A stretch of DNA of 64,000 nt from Prevotella sp. (GCA_017469955.1 JAFUFJ010000006.1:1-64000), one strand, 5' to 3'; counted from the first letter of the stretch, positions 24,342 through 32,602 are shown. The notes: generated by a model from the sequence alone, not told the origin. Numbers and translations: made by a program.

Positions 24342-27107
24342 TTACTTGATCACTTTTCTGCCGTTGATGATATAGATGCCAGGCCCTGCAGGGCTGACCT
24401 TCTGCCCATGAAGGTTATAGGTTGCCGACGGCTTCACGGCCTGGTTGCCGGCAGAAACCTCACGGATGCCGTCAGGATTCTGGTCAAACTCGGGATGATT
24501 GTACTGCTTGATGAGAATCTTCGGCATAGGTTCACACAGAGAAGCATCATATTCGAGCGTGAGTTCCCTGCTTTCTCCTGCGAAGAGAGTGAAGTAGTTC
24601 TCATCCATAATAACGGGCAAAATGCGCTTGCCGGAGGAGGGATGAACGAGACGGACACGCAGTGCAAAGGCCACTTTCGAGGCCTCAGACTCCTTGTTTT
24701 CTATCCGAATACGCAGGCGGGTCACACCTTCGTCGTCGGTCTCCTTCGACAAAATGGTGTATTCCACGCTGGCTTGCGACAGGCGATTGAGGTCGGTATA
24801 GCTGTTCTTGCTGCCTCGGGTGGTCTTCCAATAGAAGTTTTCCGAGACAAGGTGATGGTCCTTGTCGTAGAGATAGAGCCTGATAAAGTACATTCCTGTG
24901 AAGGAAGGCGTGGCAAGTTGATAGACATTCGTGACCGTGTTCATAGGGACATTGATGCCAGAAACGGTAGTAGTATTGGGCTCATAGGGTGTTCCGTTGA
25001 GGCGGAACATTTGTATTTCTGCCGTAAGACCGTCAGCATTCTCGCCACTTGTGTTGACGATATTGATCTTGTTGTTGTGACAGTTCCACTGGATATGCAC
25101 GGGCTCACAGGCCTTCTTTGCTCCCCAATATGTACCAGTCATGTCATAATAGTAGTCGTAGGTTTGCCAGATAAAACAGGGATAAGCCGCCTGACTCATC
25201 CAGAAAAGCAGGCCGGAAGCGGTGTTCCAGAGGTTGTCTTGCCATCCTTCATAGAGGGCTTTCATCACCTCGATGTTCATCAGTTGTGCCTTTTCGCAGA
25301 ACTGTTCAGCGCTTGTTGAGGTGCCATACCCTGTCTGAACCGTATTGAAGTAGTTGGTCGATCCTGCTCCTCCTCCATATTCAGCCTTGTCACTGAAGAA
25401 GTGCTTTTCCCACATTTCGTTGCGAGGCCACCAGTATTCCTCGGGCATAAACTCCTTGAAACTCTCCCACGTGGTGAAGGCTCCCATGCCAAGTTCGGAA
25501 CGAAATCCCCAGTCAACCTTGTCTCCTTGGTCGCCTCCTCCTCCCCAAATACCTTTTTCAAAGTATTCTTCTGGAGGGAAATTGGTCCACCATCCGCTTC
25601 CCGAAAGGCCCAGTCCTGAGCCGTCTTGGTCCTCATACTGCTGACGAGTGGGATAGCCATTGTGGGAGTTTGGTATGTAAACACGGTCGCTACCGTCATA
25701 AGTCTTGACGACATCAATGATCTCTTGGTTCAATTCATCATAGGGCCAACCCTCATTACAACCGCACCAAATGGCCAGCGATGGGTGGTTACGAAGGCGT
25801 ATAACCTTGTCTTTGGCATTCGACATGAATTCCTTTCTGTCGTCGGGACCTGTCAATCCTGTGTAGGGACCGGTAAGCCAGAAGTCGTCCCACACCATGA
25901 TGCCGTACTTGTCGCATGCTTCATAAAACTCTTCATCGGTAACACAGCCCGTCCAAAGTCGTATCATGTTGTAGTGCATGTCTTTGTGAAGCTTGATGCG
26001 GGTGTCGTATTCCTTGCCCTGACATTTCAGCATATAGTCGCTCATGCCCCAGTTTCCTCCCTTGCAATAGACCTTCTTGCCGTTGACATAGACCACCATC
26101 GTGGTGTTCTCCTTTTTGTATTCATACTTTTTGATGCCGAAGGTCTCGGTCTTTGTGTCGACGATGCTGCCGTCGATCAGTACGTCAAACCGGCAAGTAT
26201 AGAGGTTTTGCTCGCCCGAACCGTTAGGCCACCACAGCAGCGGATTTCTCACAACAAGGTCGCTAAGCTGCACGTCAATGGAGTCAGAGGCATTGATGGT
26301 CACGGTCTTTGTTACTTTCTGATTGCCAGGCATGACAGTTGCCTGCACTTCAACCTCCCGTGTTTCGCCAGAGAGATTTACGAGACTTGTCTGTAAACCC
26401 AATGTGGCAATCTGGTTGTTTGCCCCCAGTGAGGTCGTTCTTACCCACGGATCGCGCAGGGTTACGTCGCCGGCAAACTCCAGATAGACATCGTTTGTGA
26501 TACCACAATTGAGCCCCGGAACGTAAGGCATCCAGTCCCAGCTGTGGCTTGCCACATAGGTTGGCATGACATAGTTGGCATAACTGGCATCGCGAGGCAG
26601 CACGCTTGCCTTTGGGGTTTCTATCTTTACGGCCAGGATATTGTATTCGTCTTTGAGCAGGGATGTGATGTCGTAGCGCACCTTCAGCACGTGTCCTTTG
26701 ATGCGTCCGATCTGTTTTCCGTTGAAGAAGATGGTTGCATAGCGGTTGGTTCCTTCGAAAGTAAGGATGGTTCGCTTGCCGTTCGACAGTTCGGGGCGGT
26801 CGAAGGTGGTGCGATACCAGAACGAACGGTTGTATTTCGTCTCGTCGATATTGTAGGCGTTGTCTCCCCAGTCAGGGTCTTCTTCCTCTCCGGCCTGTAC
26901 GTAAGCGTTAAGCACGGTGCCCGGCACAATGCCTTCAACATAGGCTGTCGGTTCAAATCTTCCGATGATAACTCTTGGCTGTGCCACCCCGTCAGTTGGG
27001 AAAAGCTTCCAAAGAGTACCGTCCTTACTATTGAGCGAAAGCACCTCATTGGCCGAGGTGCTTAACGCTGACATCACTAATATTACAACTAAACAAAACC
27101 TATTCAT
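24342..27107 (-). CDS. GH2 family exo-glycosidase (beta-mannosidase / exo-glucosaminidase-like clade)
   Basis: 921 residues, signal peptide ending STSAN. The GH2 jelly-roll (FWYRTTFDRPELSNGKRTILTFEGTNRYATIFFNGKQIGR), immunoglobulin-like and TIM-barrel domains are visible. The acid/base is Glu452 in WCGCNEGWP, and the likely nucleophile is Glu538 in RSELGMGAF. The arrangement KGGNWGMSDYML...MIRLWTG resembles the clade of exo-beta-glucosaminidases and plant-type endo-beta-mannosidases more than beta-galactosidases. With GH92 and GH130 nearby, release of the core beta-mannose of N-glycans is an attractive inference. The C-terminal tail (ATYNLHGQKV...GIYIINGRKVIK) matches tails of other secreted proteins here. 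It lies 22 nt downstream of an SGNH gene. Confidence 0.85.
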   Translation of the reverse strand: MNRFCLVVILVMSALSTSANEVLSLNSKDGTLWKLFPTDGVAQPRVIIGRFEPTAYVEGIVPGTVLNAYVQAGEEEDPDWGDNAYNIDETKYNRSFWYRTTFDRPELSNGKRTILTFEGTNRYATIFFNGKQIGRIKGHVLKVRYDITSLLKDEYNILAVKIETPKASVLPRDASYANYVMPTYVASHSWDWMPYVPGLNCGITNDVYLEFAGDVTLRDPWVRTTSLGANNQIATLGLQTSLVNLSGETREVEVQATVMPGNQKVTKTVTINASDSIDVQLSDLVVRNPLLWWPNGSGEQNLYTCRFDVLIDGSIVDTKTETFGIKKYEYKKENTTMVVYVNGKKVYCKGGNWGMSDYMLKCQGKEYDTRIKLHKDMHYNMIRLWTGCVTDEEFYEACDKYGIMVWDDFWLTGPYTGLTGPDDRKEFMSNAKDKVIRLRNHPSLAIWCGCNEGWPYDELNQEIIDVVKTYDGSDRVYIPNSHNGYPTRQQYEDQDGSGLGLSGSGWWTNFPPEEYFEKGIWGGGGDQGDKVDWGFRSELGMGAFTTWESFKEFMPEEYWWPRNEMWEKHFFSDKAEYGGGAGSTNYFNTVQTGYGTSTSAEQFCEKAQLMNIEVMKALYEGWQDNLWNTASGLLFWMSQAAYPCFIWQTYDYYYDMTGTYWGAKKACEPVHIQWNCHNNKINIVNTSGENADGLTAEIQMFRLNGTPYEPNTTTVSGINVPMNTVTNVYQLATPSFTGMYFIRLYLYDKDHHLVSENFYWKTTRGSKNSYTDLNRLSQASVEYTILSKETDDEGVTRLRIRIENKESEASKVAFALRVRLVHPSSGKRILPVIMDENYFTLFAGESRELTLEYDASLCEPMPKILIKQYNHPEFDQNPDGIREVSAGNQAVKPSATYNLHGQKVSPAGPGIYIINGRKVIK

Positions 27108-27129
27108 GATAGATGCGATGATGAAGACT

Positions 27130-28512
27130 TTACTTTATTTTCTCGATGCGTATGTGTCGTGTCTGGGGTTTGTTGACCTGATAGATGCGATCGACGAGCA
27201 GTTTCATTTCGTCTTGATAGGCTTCACGCACTTCTTGATGGATCATCTTGTCGTAAAGTTCGCGTCTTGCGGCCACCCATCCGTCTTTTTTCTGGCCTTC
27301 GCGGAACACTTCTGCAGCATGTTCGTCGTTGACGTCGAGCAGACCGCGGGGCATGAAGAAGTTGTATTGCAGCCAAGCATAGTCGCGGAAGCGACGTTCT
27401 GTCTCCCAACGTTCCTCGTTCAACGCCATCACTTTGCAGGCTTGCTGGTATTGAGGGGTGTGTCGGTAGGTGGCAAGGTTGACGCCTTCCTGCAGCTGGA
27501 CGGCCGAAAGCGTGTCGATAAGCACCTCGTCGATGAGCAGTCGGTATTGTCCTTTCAGTCCCTTCACGGTGAGTTGTTCGCGATTCATCTCCTCGATGAA
27601 CTCCGGACAGAACTTCACGATGTCGGCCTGTGGGCGCTTGAATCCCCAGCCATGGGCAATGGTGTCGAGCGGATAGGGCAGCGATTCGGCCAGATAGTCA
27701 AACGTTGTCACGCCGTTCTGGCGTCTGACGTTCGTCACTTTGCAGTTCTCTTCGCCGGTGACTCTTCCCTTTCCGTCGATAGTAACCTCAGCCACGGGCT
27801 TGCCGTCCATGCCCTGAGCTTTCAGGAAGAGGTAGGCCATATACATATGACCGTCGTTATCGGGGTGTACACGGTCGTTGCCTATGAGGGTGAATTTCGG
27901 GTCTTTAGCCTGTTCGCGCAGGTTAACCTCGGTCATAGGTCTGTTGAAGTCCACCATTTCCCATCGGTTAGCCTTGGCCGCAGAGTCTTGGAAAGCCACG
28001 ATCTTCTGCATGTAATCGTTCTTGTTTTTGAAGATATTGTCGTTGAAAGTCGACGTCTGGTCATAGGGAGATGTACCGATCATGATCTTGCGTATGTCGC
28101 TCGCTCCTTTCAGTCTTTTCTCTATTTCGAGGAAGTTTTCCCGGCTCTTTGCCACCTGCTTGTTGCCGAAATCCTCGGCATTGTCGCCGTTATACTCGAA
28201 GTAGCCCGAGTCGTTCATGCCGAAGGTGAGGGTGATCACTGTCGGGCGTTTGGCAAACACGTCGCCGTCAAGGCGCTTCAGAATGTTCTCGGCAGTGTCG
28301 CCTCCTATGCCGCAATTGGCCATCCACAGGCGCTCTTCGGGGAAGTGTGTCATGTAGTAGAGCCAGATATACGAGTGATAGTGACCGCCGTCGGTGATGC
28401 TGTTTCCTACGAAAGCCACGCGGTCGCCGGCTTTAAAGGGCGCCACTTGCTGTGCAAGACTCTGGCTGACAGACAGTGAAGCTAGCAGGCATGAGAGAAT
28501 GATCTTCTTCAT
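27130..28512 (-). CDS. Secreted SGNH/GDSL-type esterase, paralogue 2
   Basis: 460 residues, signal peptide ending SLAQ. It has the same blocks as the paralogue at 21947: VAFVGNSITDGGHYHSYIWL, NCGIGGDTAENIL, TFGMNDSGYFEYN and NDRVHPDNDGHMYMAYLFLKAQG, and the same C-terminal helical domain (LAESLPYPLDTIAHGW, ERWETERRFRDYAWLQYNFF). The two copies lie in one cluster separated by GH2 and a CE1-like esterase, so duplication was not a simple recent tandem event. It is the first enzyme gene after the ECF sigma factor, with a 189-nt gap. Substrate unknown, probably an acylated glycan. Confidence 0.85.
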   Translation of the reverse strand: MKKIILSCLLASLSVSQSLAQQVAPFKAGDRVAFVGNSITDGGHYHSYIWLYYMTHFPEERLWMANCGIGGDTAENILKRLDGDVFAKRPTVITLTFGMNDSGYFEYNGDNAEDFGNKQVAKSRENFLEIEKRLKGASDIRKIMIGTSPYDQTSTFNDNIFKNKNDYMQKIVAFQDSAAKANRWEMVDFNRPMTEVNLREQAKDPKFTLIGNDRVHPDNDGHMYMAYLFLKAQGMDGKPVAEVTIDGKGRVTGEENCKVTNVRRQNGVTTFDYLAESLPYPLDTIAHGWGFKRPQADIVKFCPEFIEEMNREQLTVKGLKGQYRLLIDEVLIDTLSAVQLQEGVNLATYRHTPQYQQACKVMALNEERWETERRFRDYAWLQYNFFMPRGLLDVNDEHAAEVFREGQKKDGWVAARRELYDKMIHQEVREAYQDEMKLLVDRIYQVNKPQTRHIRIEKIK

Positions 28513-28701
28513 AATTTTTATTTCTTCAAGGTTTTTAATACTGTCAGATATACTGATGTTGGCACGGCTCAGACCGTGAAAGGTGTGTTTTCTGTTCCGA
28601 AAGTGTCCCCTTTTCCGGGGAGATGAAGATTTGAAGCTGTCGGCTATTGCCGTAATTTGTCAGTTGAAAGTTGTTTGCAGGCAGGCGCCCGTGCGTTATG
28701 T

Positions 28702-29211
28702 TTAGGATACTTTGAGCTGCTGTCGCAGTTTCTTCAGTGCGATGACCATCTGACATTCCACGGTGTTGGGCGAGATGTTCAGCGCCTGTGAGATCTCCTT
28801 GTATTTCATTCCTTGCTCGCGACTCATCAGGAAGATCGTGCGACAGGCCTTGGGCAACGAGTTGACAGCTTGCTCTACACGCCGTTCCATCTCGTGTAAC
28901 TCAACCTCATTGGCCACTTGCGAATGGTTTCCTATCATCTCCATGCGCAGGTCAAGCAGCGTCGAAGCCAGCGTGCGGCGGAAGTATTCTTGGCGGAAGG
29001 CCTGGCGTTTCACGGCGTCGAGGCAACGGTTCTTCACCGACGAGAACACGTAAGCGTTCACATCGTTGACAAATGTCAGGGCGTCGCGCCTGATCCATAA
29101 GGTCATCAATACATCCTGCACTACGTCTTCCGCGTCTTCTTTCTGAAGGTAGTGCATGCCATATTCGACAAGCCTTGAATGATAAGTCTGATAAAGTTCG
29201 CTAAAATCCAT
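28702..29211 (-). CDS. ECF-type RNA polymerase sigma factor
   Basis: 169 residues. Region 2 (YHSRLVEYGMHYLQKEDAEDVVQDVLMTLWIRRD) and region 4 (VNSLPKACRTIFLMSREQGMKYKEISQALNISPNTVECQMVIALKKLRQ) are both present; it belongs to the Bacteroidota RpoE-like group that usually pairs with FecR-type anti-sigma factors and SusC/D loci. Here neither partner is adjacent: the next genes are six secreted glycan enzymes on the same strand. It may control them directly, with an anti-sigma factor elsewhere. Its own promoter box is 30 nt upstream. Confidence 0.92.
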   Translation of the reverse strand: MDFSELYQTYHSRLVEYGMHYLQKEDAEDVVQDVLMTLWIRRDALTFVNDVNAYVFSSVKNRCLDAVKRQAFRQEYFRRTLASTLLDLRMEMIGNHSQVANEVELHEMERRVEQAVNSLPKACRTIFLMSREQGMKYKEISQALNISPNTVECQMVIALKKLRQQLKVS

Positions 29212-29240
29212 ATTCAGGTTTCAGGTTTAAGTTCTGGGTG

Positions 29241-29248
29241 CAAAGGTA
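29241..29248 (-). promoter_or_regulatory. -7 promoter box for the ECF sigma gene
   Basis: Minus-strand TACCTTTG, with TTTTG about 24 nt further upstream (complement of 29271-29275). It is the housekeeping type, so the sigma gene does not look purely self-controlled. Confidence 0.65.
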
Positions 29249-29445
29249 CGGAGAAAAGTAAGACTGGAATACAAAATTTGAACTTAAAATCGTCAATTTT
29301 GAATCATTTTGCATCTTTCTTCCGATAAAACCTCAGAAAATCACCGTTTCTTTCAAAATCGAACCGAAACACCGCGCAGTGCATTCTTGGGCTCATGCAG
29401 GTCCCGCGTCTGCTTCTTCCGGCACCTCTTTCGCCGGCTTGGCAT

Positions 29446-29489
29446 GCGTATCAAATGCGTACTGTTTGCGTACTAAATGCGTATCAAGA
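29446..29489. repeat. 11-bp (half-22) GCGTA tandem repeat
   Basis: GCGTATCAAAT, GCGTACTGTTT, GCGTACTAAAT and GCGTATCAAG start at 29446, 29457, 29468 and 29479, spaced exactly 11 bp. The 25-bp string from GTATCAAAT to TTTGCGTA recurs at 29592 in the next array. It lies in the 836-bp gap between the divergent sigma and HU-like genes, which otherwise holds the array at 29590 and two promoters. Confidence 0.75.
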
Positions 29490-29589
29490 ACCCTTTTTTG
29501 GAAAATCGGAAAAGAAGGAAAACTTCAAAAATCGCCCATTTCATCGGAAAAAGGCTGCTGCGATCTTCGTTTTCGTCCCTTTTCCTGTT

Positions 29590-29740
29590 GGGTATCAAAT
29601 GCGTACTGTTTGCGTATCGAGTTTGATGTTCTCCAGAAAGCTATCCTTTCAGCCCGAGAAGTCTATGGGTTCTTCGCAACAACCCTTAGCTTTCTCGTCC
29701 AGAATCCTAAGGCTTCTCGGGATGAATGGATAGCTTTCTC
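29590..29740. repeat. 22-bp phased mosaic array (locus 8), GCGTA and GAGAA modules
   Basis: Module starts 29590, 29612, 29634, 29656, 29678, 29700 and 29722, all 22 bp apart. The first two are GCGTA-type, the last five GAGAA-type (for example GAGAAGTCTATGGG at 29656 and TGAATGGATAGCTTTCTC ending at 29740). It is the clearest array that does not follow a stop codon; it sits upstream of the HU-like gene. Confidence 0.8.
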
Positions 29741-29914
29741 GGCCATCCGCCTTCCGCAGGTTTTCCTATACCTTATTATATATATAGGAGTGCGGAGCCT
29801 TCTTGTCACCGCATCCCTCACGGAAATGATGCTCCGGAGGCAGACTTCCGGGCCAGAAATGGCCGTGGTTAACACGACCTTTTCCGTTTGCTTGCACAAG
29901 AAGCATTTCCGTCG

Positions 29915-29922
29915 TACCTTTG
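29915..29922 (+). promoter_or_regulatory. -7 promoter box for the HU-like gene
   Basis: TACCTTTG, with CCGTTTG/CTTG about 22-28 nt upstream as -33 candidates. The leader to the ATG at 30048 would be about 115 nt and is A-rich near the start codon (AAAGAAAGGAAAAAACT). Confidence 0.65.
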
Positions 29923-30047
29923 CACCAGCAAAAGCAACCAGCAATCAAAGGCGCCAAGTTGCAGGAAGCTGAGCCCAACCATTCATTAACCTTACAAACA
30001 AAACACACAAGTATTAACCTTAAAACAACTAAAGAAAGGAAAAAACT

Positions 30048-30509
30048 ATGGCAGTATTCTACAAACTCTATCAGGAGAAACGCACCGGTTCGAAGAATCA
30101 AGGCAAGTGGTATGCACGTGCAAAGATGACCAACACGGTCTCTCTGCAGCAGCTTGCACAGGAGATTGAGTCCAATGTCAGTGTCAAGGAGAGCGATGTT
30201 TATGCCGTGCTCATCGAGCTTGTCAACGTGATGAAGCGCGAGTTGCAGAACTCTCACTCAGTGAAGCTCGACCGACTGGGCATCTTCAGCGCCGGCATCA
30301 CTACCAAGCCCGCGGCTACTACCGACACCTTCACTCCCGAGAAGCACATCGTCGGCACGCACATCAACTTCCGTCCCGAGCAGAAATACCTCAGCGGGCG
30401 GGGCAAAGGAAAGCGTGCTACCACGATGATGTTGAGCGGAGTAAAGCTTTCGGCCTTGCCAAAGAACGCCGTCGAGGATGCCGAAGAAGAGGCCGAGAAC
30501 AACGACTAA
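30048..30509 (+). CDS. HU-like DNA-binding protein (HU-HIG family)
   Basis: 153 residues. MAVFYKLYQEKRTGSKNQGKWYARAKMTNTVSLQQLAQEIE...VKESDVYAVLIELVNVMKRELQNSHSVKLDRLGIFSAGI matches the Bacteroidota HU-like/histone-like family (sometimes called HU-HIG), longer than true HU and with a variable tail. The C-terminal ~25 residues are acidic (VEDAEEEAENND). It is thought to bind DNA in the nucleoid or at polysaccharide loci; its exact role is unknown. A 32-residue smalltalk gene follows after 26 nt, a pairing common in this phylum. Confidence 0.9.
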   Translation: MAVFYKLYQEKRTGSKNQGKWYARAKMTNTVSLQQLAQEIESNVSVKESDVYAVLIELVNVMKRELQNSHSVKLDRLGIFSAGITTKPAATTDTFTPEKHIVGTHINFRPEQKYLSGRGKGKRATTMMLSGVKLSALPKNAVEDAEEEAENND

Positions 30510-30535
30510 TCGCCGTCAAACTTACCAGTCAGACC

Positions 30536-30634
30536 ATGAAGAAAGAAACCGTCAAGGCAGTTCTCAAAGTGATTGCGGCATTGGTCACGGCATTGCTCGG
30601 CGTGCTTGGCGCCCAGGCTTCAGGAATCTTCTGA
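30536..30634 (+). CDS. Smalltalk-type small protein
   Basis: 32 residues, MKKETVKAVLKVIAALVTALLGVLGAQASGIF: a charged start followed by one hydrophobic helix. Size, sequence style and position directly after an HU-HIG gene match the Bacteroidota 'smalltalk' family of unknown function. In many genomes an N-acetylmuramoyl-L-alanine amidase gene comes next; here there is none, and a terminator follows. Confidence 0.8.
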   Translation: MKKETVKAVLKVIAALVTALLGVLGAQASGIF

Positions 30635-30677
30635 GGCTGATGCGCCGGAACTCCCGTCCGTGACACCCTCTTCCGGT

Positions 30678-30730
30678 CCCGACGACCGCTTTCTGCCAGC
30701 CAGGACAGCAGCCGTCGGGGCTTTCTTTTT
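30678..30730 (+). terminator. Terminator after the HU-like/smalltalk pair
   Basis: Outer stem CCCGACG (30678-30684) / CGTCGGG (30713-30719), with an inner CTG/CAG pairing and a CTTTCTTTTT tail. It lies 43 nt after the smalltalk stop. Confidence 0.75.
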
Positions 30731-30829
30731 ATGGTAAACCTGCCGGCTTCTCGCCCTGAAAGCACTCCCTTCTTATGCTTTTTTAATAGAAAAATTCCAG
30801 AAAAGAAGCATTGCTTCACACGACATCCC

Positions 30830-30837
30830 TATCTTTG
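30830..30837 (+). promoter_or_regulatory. -7 promoter box for the RteC-like gene
   Basis: TATCTTTG, with ATTGCTTC about 19 nt upstream. The start codon is 48 nt downstream. Confidence 0.6.
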
Positions 30838-30885
30838 CAGCCGCTTGGCAACAAGAAAAACTCCTTACGACACTCCTTAAAAGCA

Positions 30886-31290
30886 ATGAACAGCAACACC
30901 GTCAACACCTGGAACGATAACCCTCCTGCCATTGACAGGCAACTGGTCGAACAGACTTTGCAGCAGGCTTTCCGCCACATCATGCACATTTCCGAAGACG
31001 ACCGCATACGCTGGTGCGGACCAGTCAGCGACCTTCTCGAGCTCTCTCATGCCATGTGGCTGCGAGGAATGGCTGTCGACCGCTTCGGAAGATGCATCAC
31101 TTACACCCGGCTCATTCGCCTTCTTTGCCGGAACCTCCACGTCTCCTGCCCCAAAAACCATACCGCCGTGATCAACAACATACGCCGACGCAAGCAGCCT
31201 TCGTCGTCGCTTGCCGAACGATGCCGGCTCATCATGGCCAACGAAGGCGACCCCGATCCCCTGCAACGCTTCCTCGAAAAAATGGAATAG
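30886..31290 (+). CDS. Hypothetical protein, possibly RteC C-terminal-like
   Basis: 134 residues; ATG 30886 was chosen because the longer alternative at 30811 starts upstream of the promoter box. The stretch DRIRWCGPVSDLLELSHAMWLRG...RLIRLLCRNLHVSC...NNIRRRKQPSSSLAERCRLIM has the layout I remember for the C-terminal part of RteC (W-x-dLvELiyAl, then a Fnv helix, then ir-RK and a final helix). RteC regulates excision of Bacteroides conjugative transposons. The N-terminal half of RteC and all transposon genes are absent, so this is either a stand-alone relative or a chance resemblance. It is monocistronic. Confidence 0.6.
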   Translation: MNSNTVNTWNDNPPAIDRQLVEQTLQQAFRHIMHISEDDRIRWCGPVSDLLELSHAMWLRGMAVDRFGRCITYTRLIRLLCRNLHVSCPKNHTAVINNIRRRKQPSSSLAERCRLIMANEGDPDPLQRFLEKME

Positions 31291-31346
31291 GAGGGGAAAA
31301 ACGAAAAAAATCTCCCTTTTTTCTTGGTATTTCGCTCGCTTAATCG

Positions 31347-31354
31347 TACCTTCG
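31347..31354 (+). promoter_or_regulatory. Probable -7 promoter box for the first DUF4105 gene
   Basis: TACCTTCG, one mismatch from TAnnTTTG, with TTTCTTGG about 22 nt upstream. The start codon is 57 nt downstream. Confidence 0.5.
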
Positions 31355-31411
31355 CAGCACGTTTTCTAATTCTGAAGTCAAACCTAAACGCACTGCAAGG
31401 GATACATTTCA

Positions 31412-32602
31412 ATGAAGAATATCATCCGCATCAGCAAGTCATTCCTCCTCCTGCTGCTGACGGCCTTTACGGTTCCTGCCTATTCACAGGCCGACAGCAC
31501 GTCGGCAGAACCCACCGATCTTGTTTCAAGTTTGCTCGTTTGCAAGCCGGGACTCGACTTCTACTCATGCTATGGGCATTGTGCTTTGCGCCTGCAATGT
31601 CCCTCTGCCGACCTTGATTTCGTGTTTTCCTATTGCCTGGACGACAACCTTGTCAACCGCATAGGTATGTTTCGCGGGAAAGGACTCGGCCAGTACGCCG
31701 CCTTTCCTACAGATGTTTTCCTGAAAGAATATCAGGAAACACGGAGAGAAGTCAAAGAATACATCCTCAATCTGACCACGGAAGAAACCCGTGAACTCTG
31801 GCGAATGCTCGACAAAGAACTGGTGACGGGTGCCCACCGGCAGTACAATTTCCTGCATACCAACTGCTCTTCGATGTGCTTCTATGCCTTGGAGCGTGTG
31901 ATGCAAGGTGAGGAAATCGTATTTAAACACCTTGATTCGGGCATCACAGGAACCTATCGTCAGTTTGTCCATCGTATCAGTGAAGGACTTCCCTGGACCG
32001 ACTTCTTCTGGACAACCATCCTTGGTGCGACGGGTGAAGAGCAGGGACCTCAGGAAGACAAGATGGCTCCGATGCTCATAGTCAAGTCGTTTGACACGGC
32101 TGTCATTCAGACTTTCGAGGGTGACGAGCGCCCATTCGTGAAGGCTTTGCCCACGACCATAGTCGAGCAGGGCTTTGACTATCCCGTTTCTTGGTTTACT
32201 CCGCGCTTGCTTTTCCTGATACTTCTGCTCCTTTCGATGCTGGTCAGTGTGCATGAATGGTCGAAAGGTTACGGTCGTCCTCAGCGCATTTTCGATGGTC
32301 TTCTGTTCGTCATGCAGACTGTCTGCGGTCTCTTCATCTTCTATCTCTGTTGCATTTCTGACATGCCAGGAGCGTCTAATAACTGGAATTTGCTGGTCTT
32401 CAATCCCCTTCCTTGCTTGCTTTGGCTGTGCTTCCGGCGCAGGAAAGCCTACGCGAAAGCTTATTGGCTTTATCTGGCAGCCTTGCTGATCTATGTCGCA
32501 TTGTGGCCGGTGGCGCCCATGATTGACTTGACTCATGTGCTGATGGTCAGCCCGCTGCTGGTGCGAGTGGCCATGCGTCTTGTGCAGAACCGTCGGTCTT
32601 GA
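31412..32602 (+). CDS. DUF4105 / Lnb N-terminal-domain membrane protein, paralogue 1
   Basis: 396 residues. A signal peptide ends near AYSQA. The periplasmic DUF4105 domain (residues ~30-200) includes FYSCYGHCALRLQCP (His in GHCALRL) and FLHTNCSSMCFYALERV (Cys/Asn), the papain/NlpC-like dyad expected for this fold. Then come about four to five membrane segments (LLFLILLLLSMLVSV, LFVMQTVCGLFIFYLCC, LLVFNPLPCLLWLCF, YWLYLAALLIYVALW). NCBI names this family after Lnb, a Bacteroides lipoprotein N-acyltransferase, so a role in lipoprotein maturation is possible. A second copy lies 1.6 kb downstream. Confidence 0.8.
   Translation: MKNIIRISKSFLLLLLTAFTVPAYSQADSTSAEPTDLVSSLLVCKPGLDFYSCYGHCALRLQCPSADLDFVFSYCLDDNLVNRIGMFRGKGLGQYAAFPTDVFLKEYQETRREVKEYILNLTTEETRELWRMLDKELVTGAHRQYNFLHTNCSSMCFYALERVMQGEEIVFKHLDSGITGTYRQFVHRISEGLPWTDFFWTTILGATGEEQGPQEDKMAPMLIVKSFDTAVIQTFEGDERPFVKALPTTIVEQGFDYPVSWFTPRLLFLILLLLSMLVSVHEWSKGYGRPQRIFDGLLFVMQTVCGLFIFYLCCISDMPGASNNWNLLVFNPLPCLLWLCFRRRKAYAKAYWLYLAALLIYVALWPVAPMIDLTHVLMVSPLLVRVAMRLVQNRRS

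Noticed and set aside
26965-28479. A 504-codon plus-strand open frame opposite the SGNH and GH2 genes
   Set aside because: It lies wholly antisense to genes with clear SGNH and GH2 motifs and signal peptides; its translation has no recognisable domain. GC-rich codon bias creates such mirror frames.
18715-29211. SusC/SusD pair expected in a polysaccharide utilisation locus
   Set aside because: I looked for a TonB-dependent receptor of about 1000 residues and a SusD-like lipoprotein and found neither in any frame here.
29379-29972. A 197-codon plus-strand open frame in the large gap before the HU-like gene
   Set aside because: It runs through the 11-bp and 22-bp repeats and across the -7 promoter box; the translated repeat parts change frame and show no protein-like composition.
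30886-31290. Evidence for a conjugative transposon around the RteC-like gene
   Set aside because: No integrase, relaxase, tra genes or att-like direct repeats are seen nearby.
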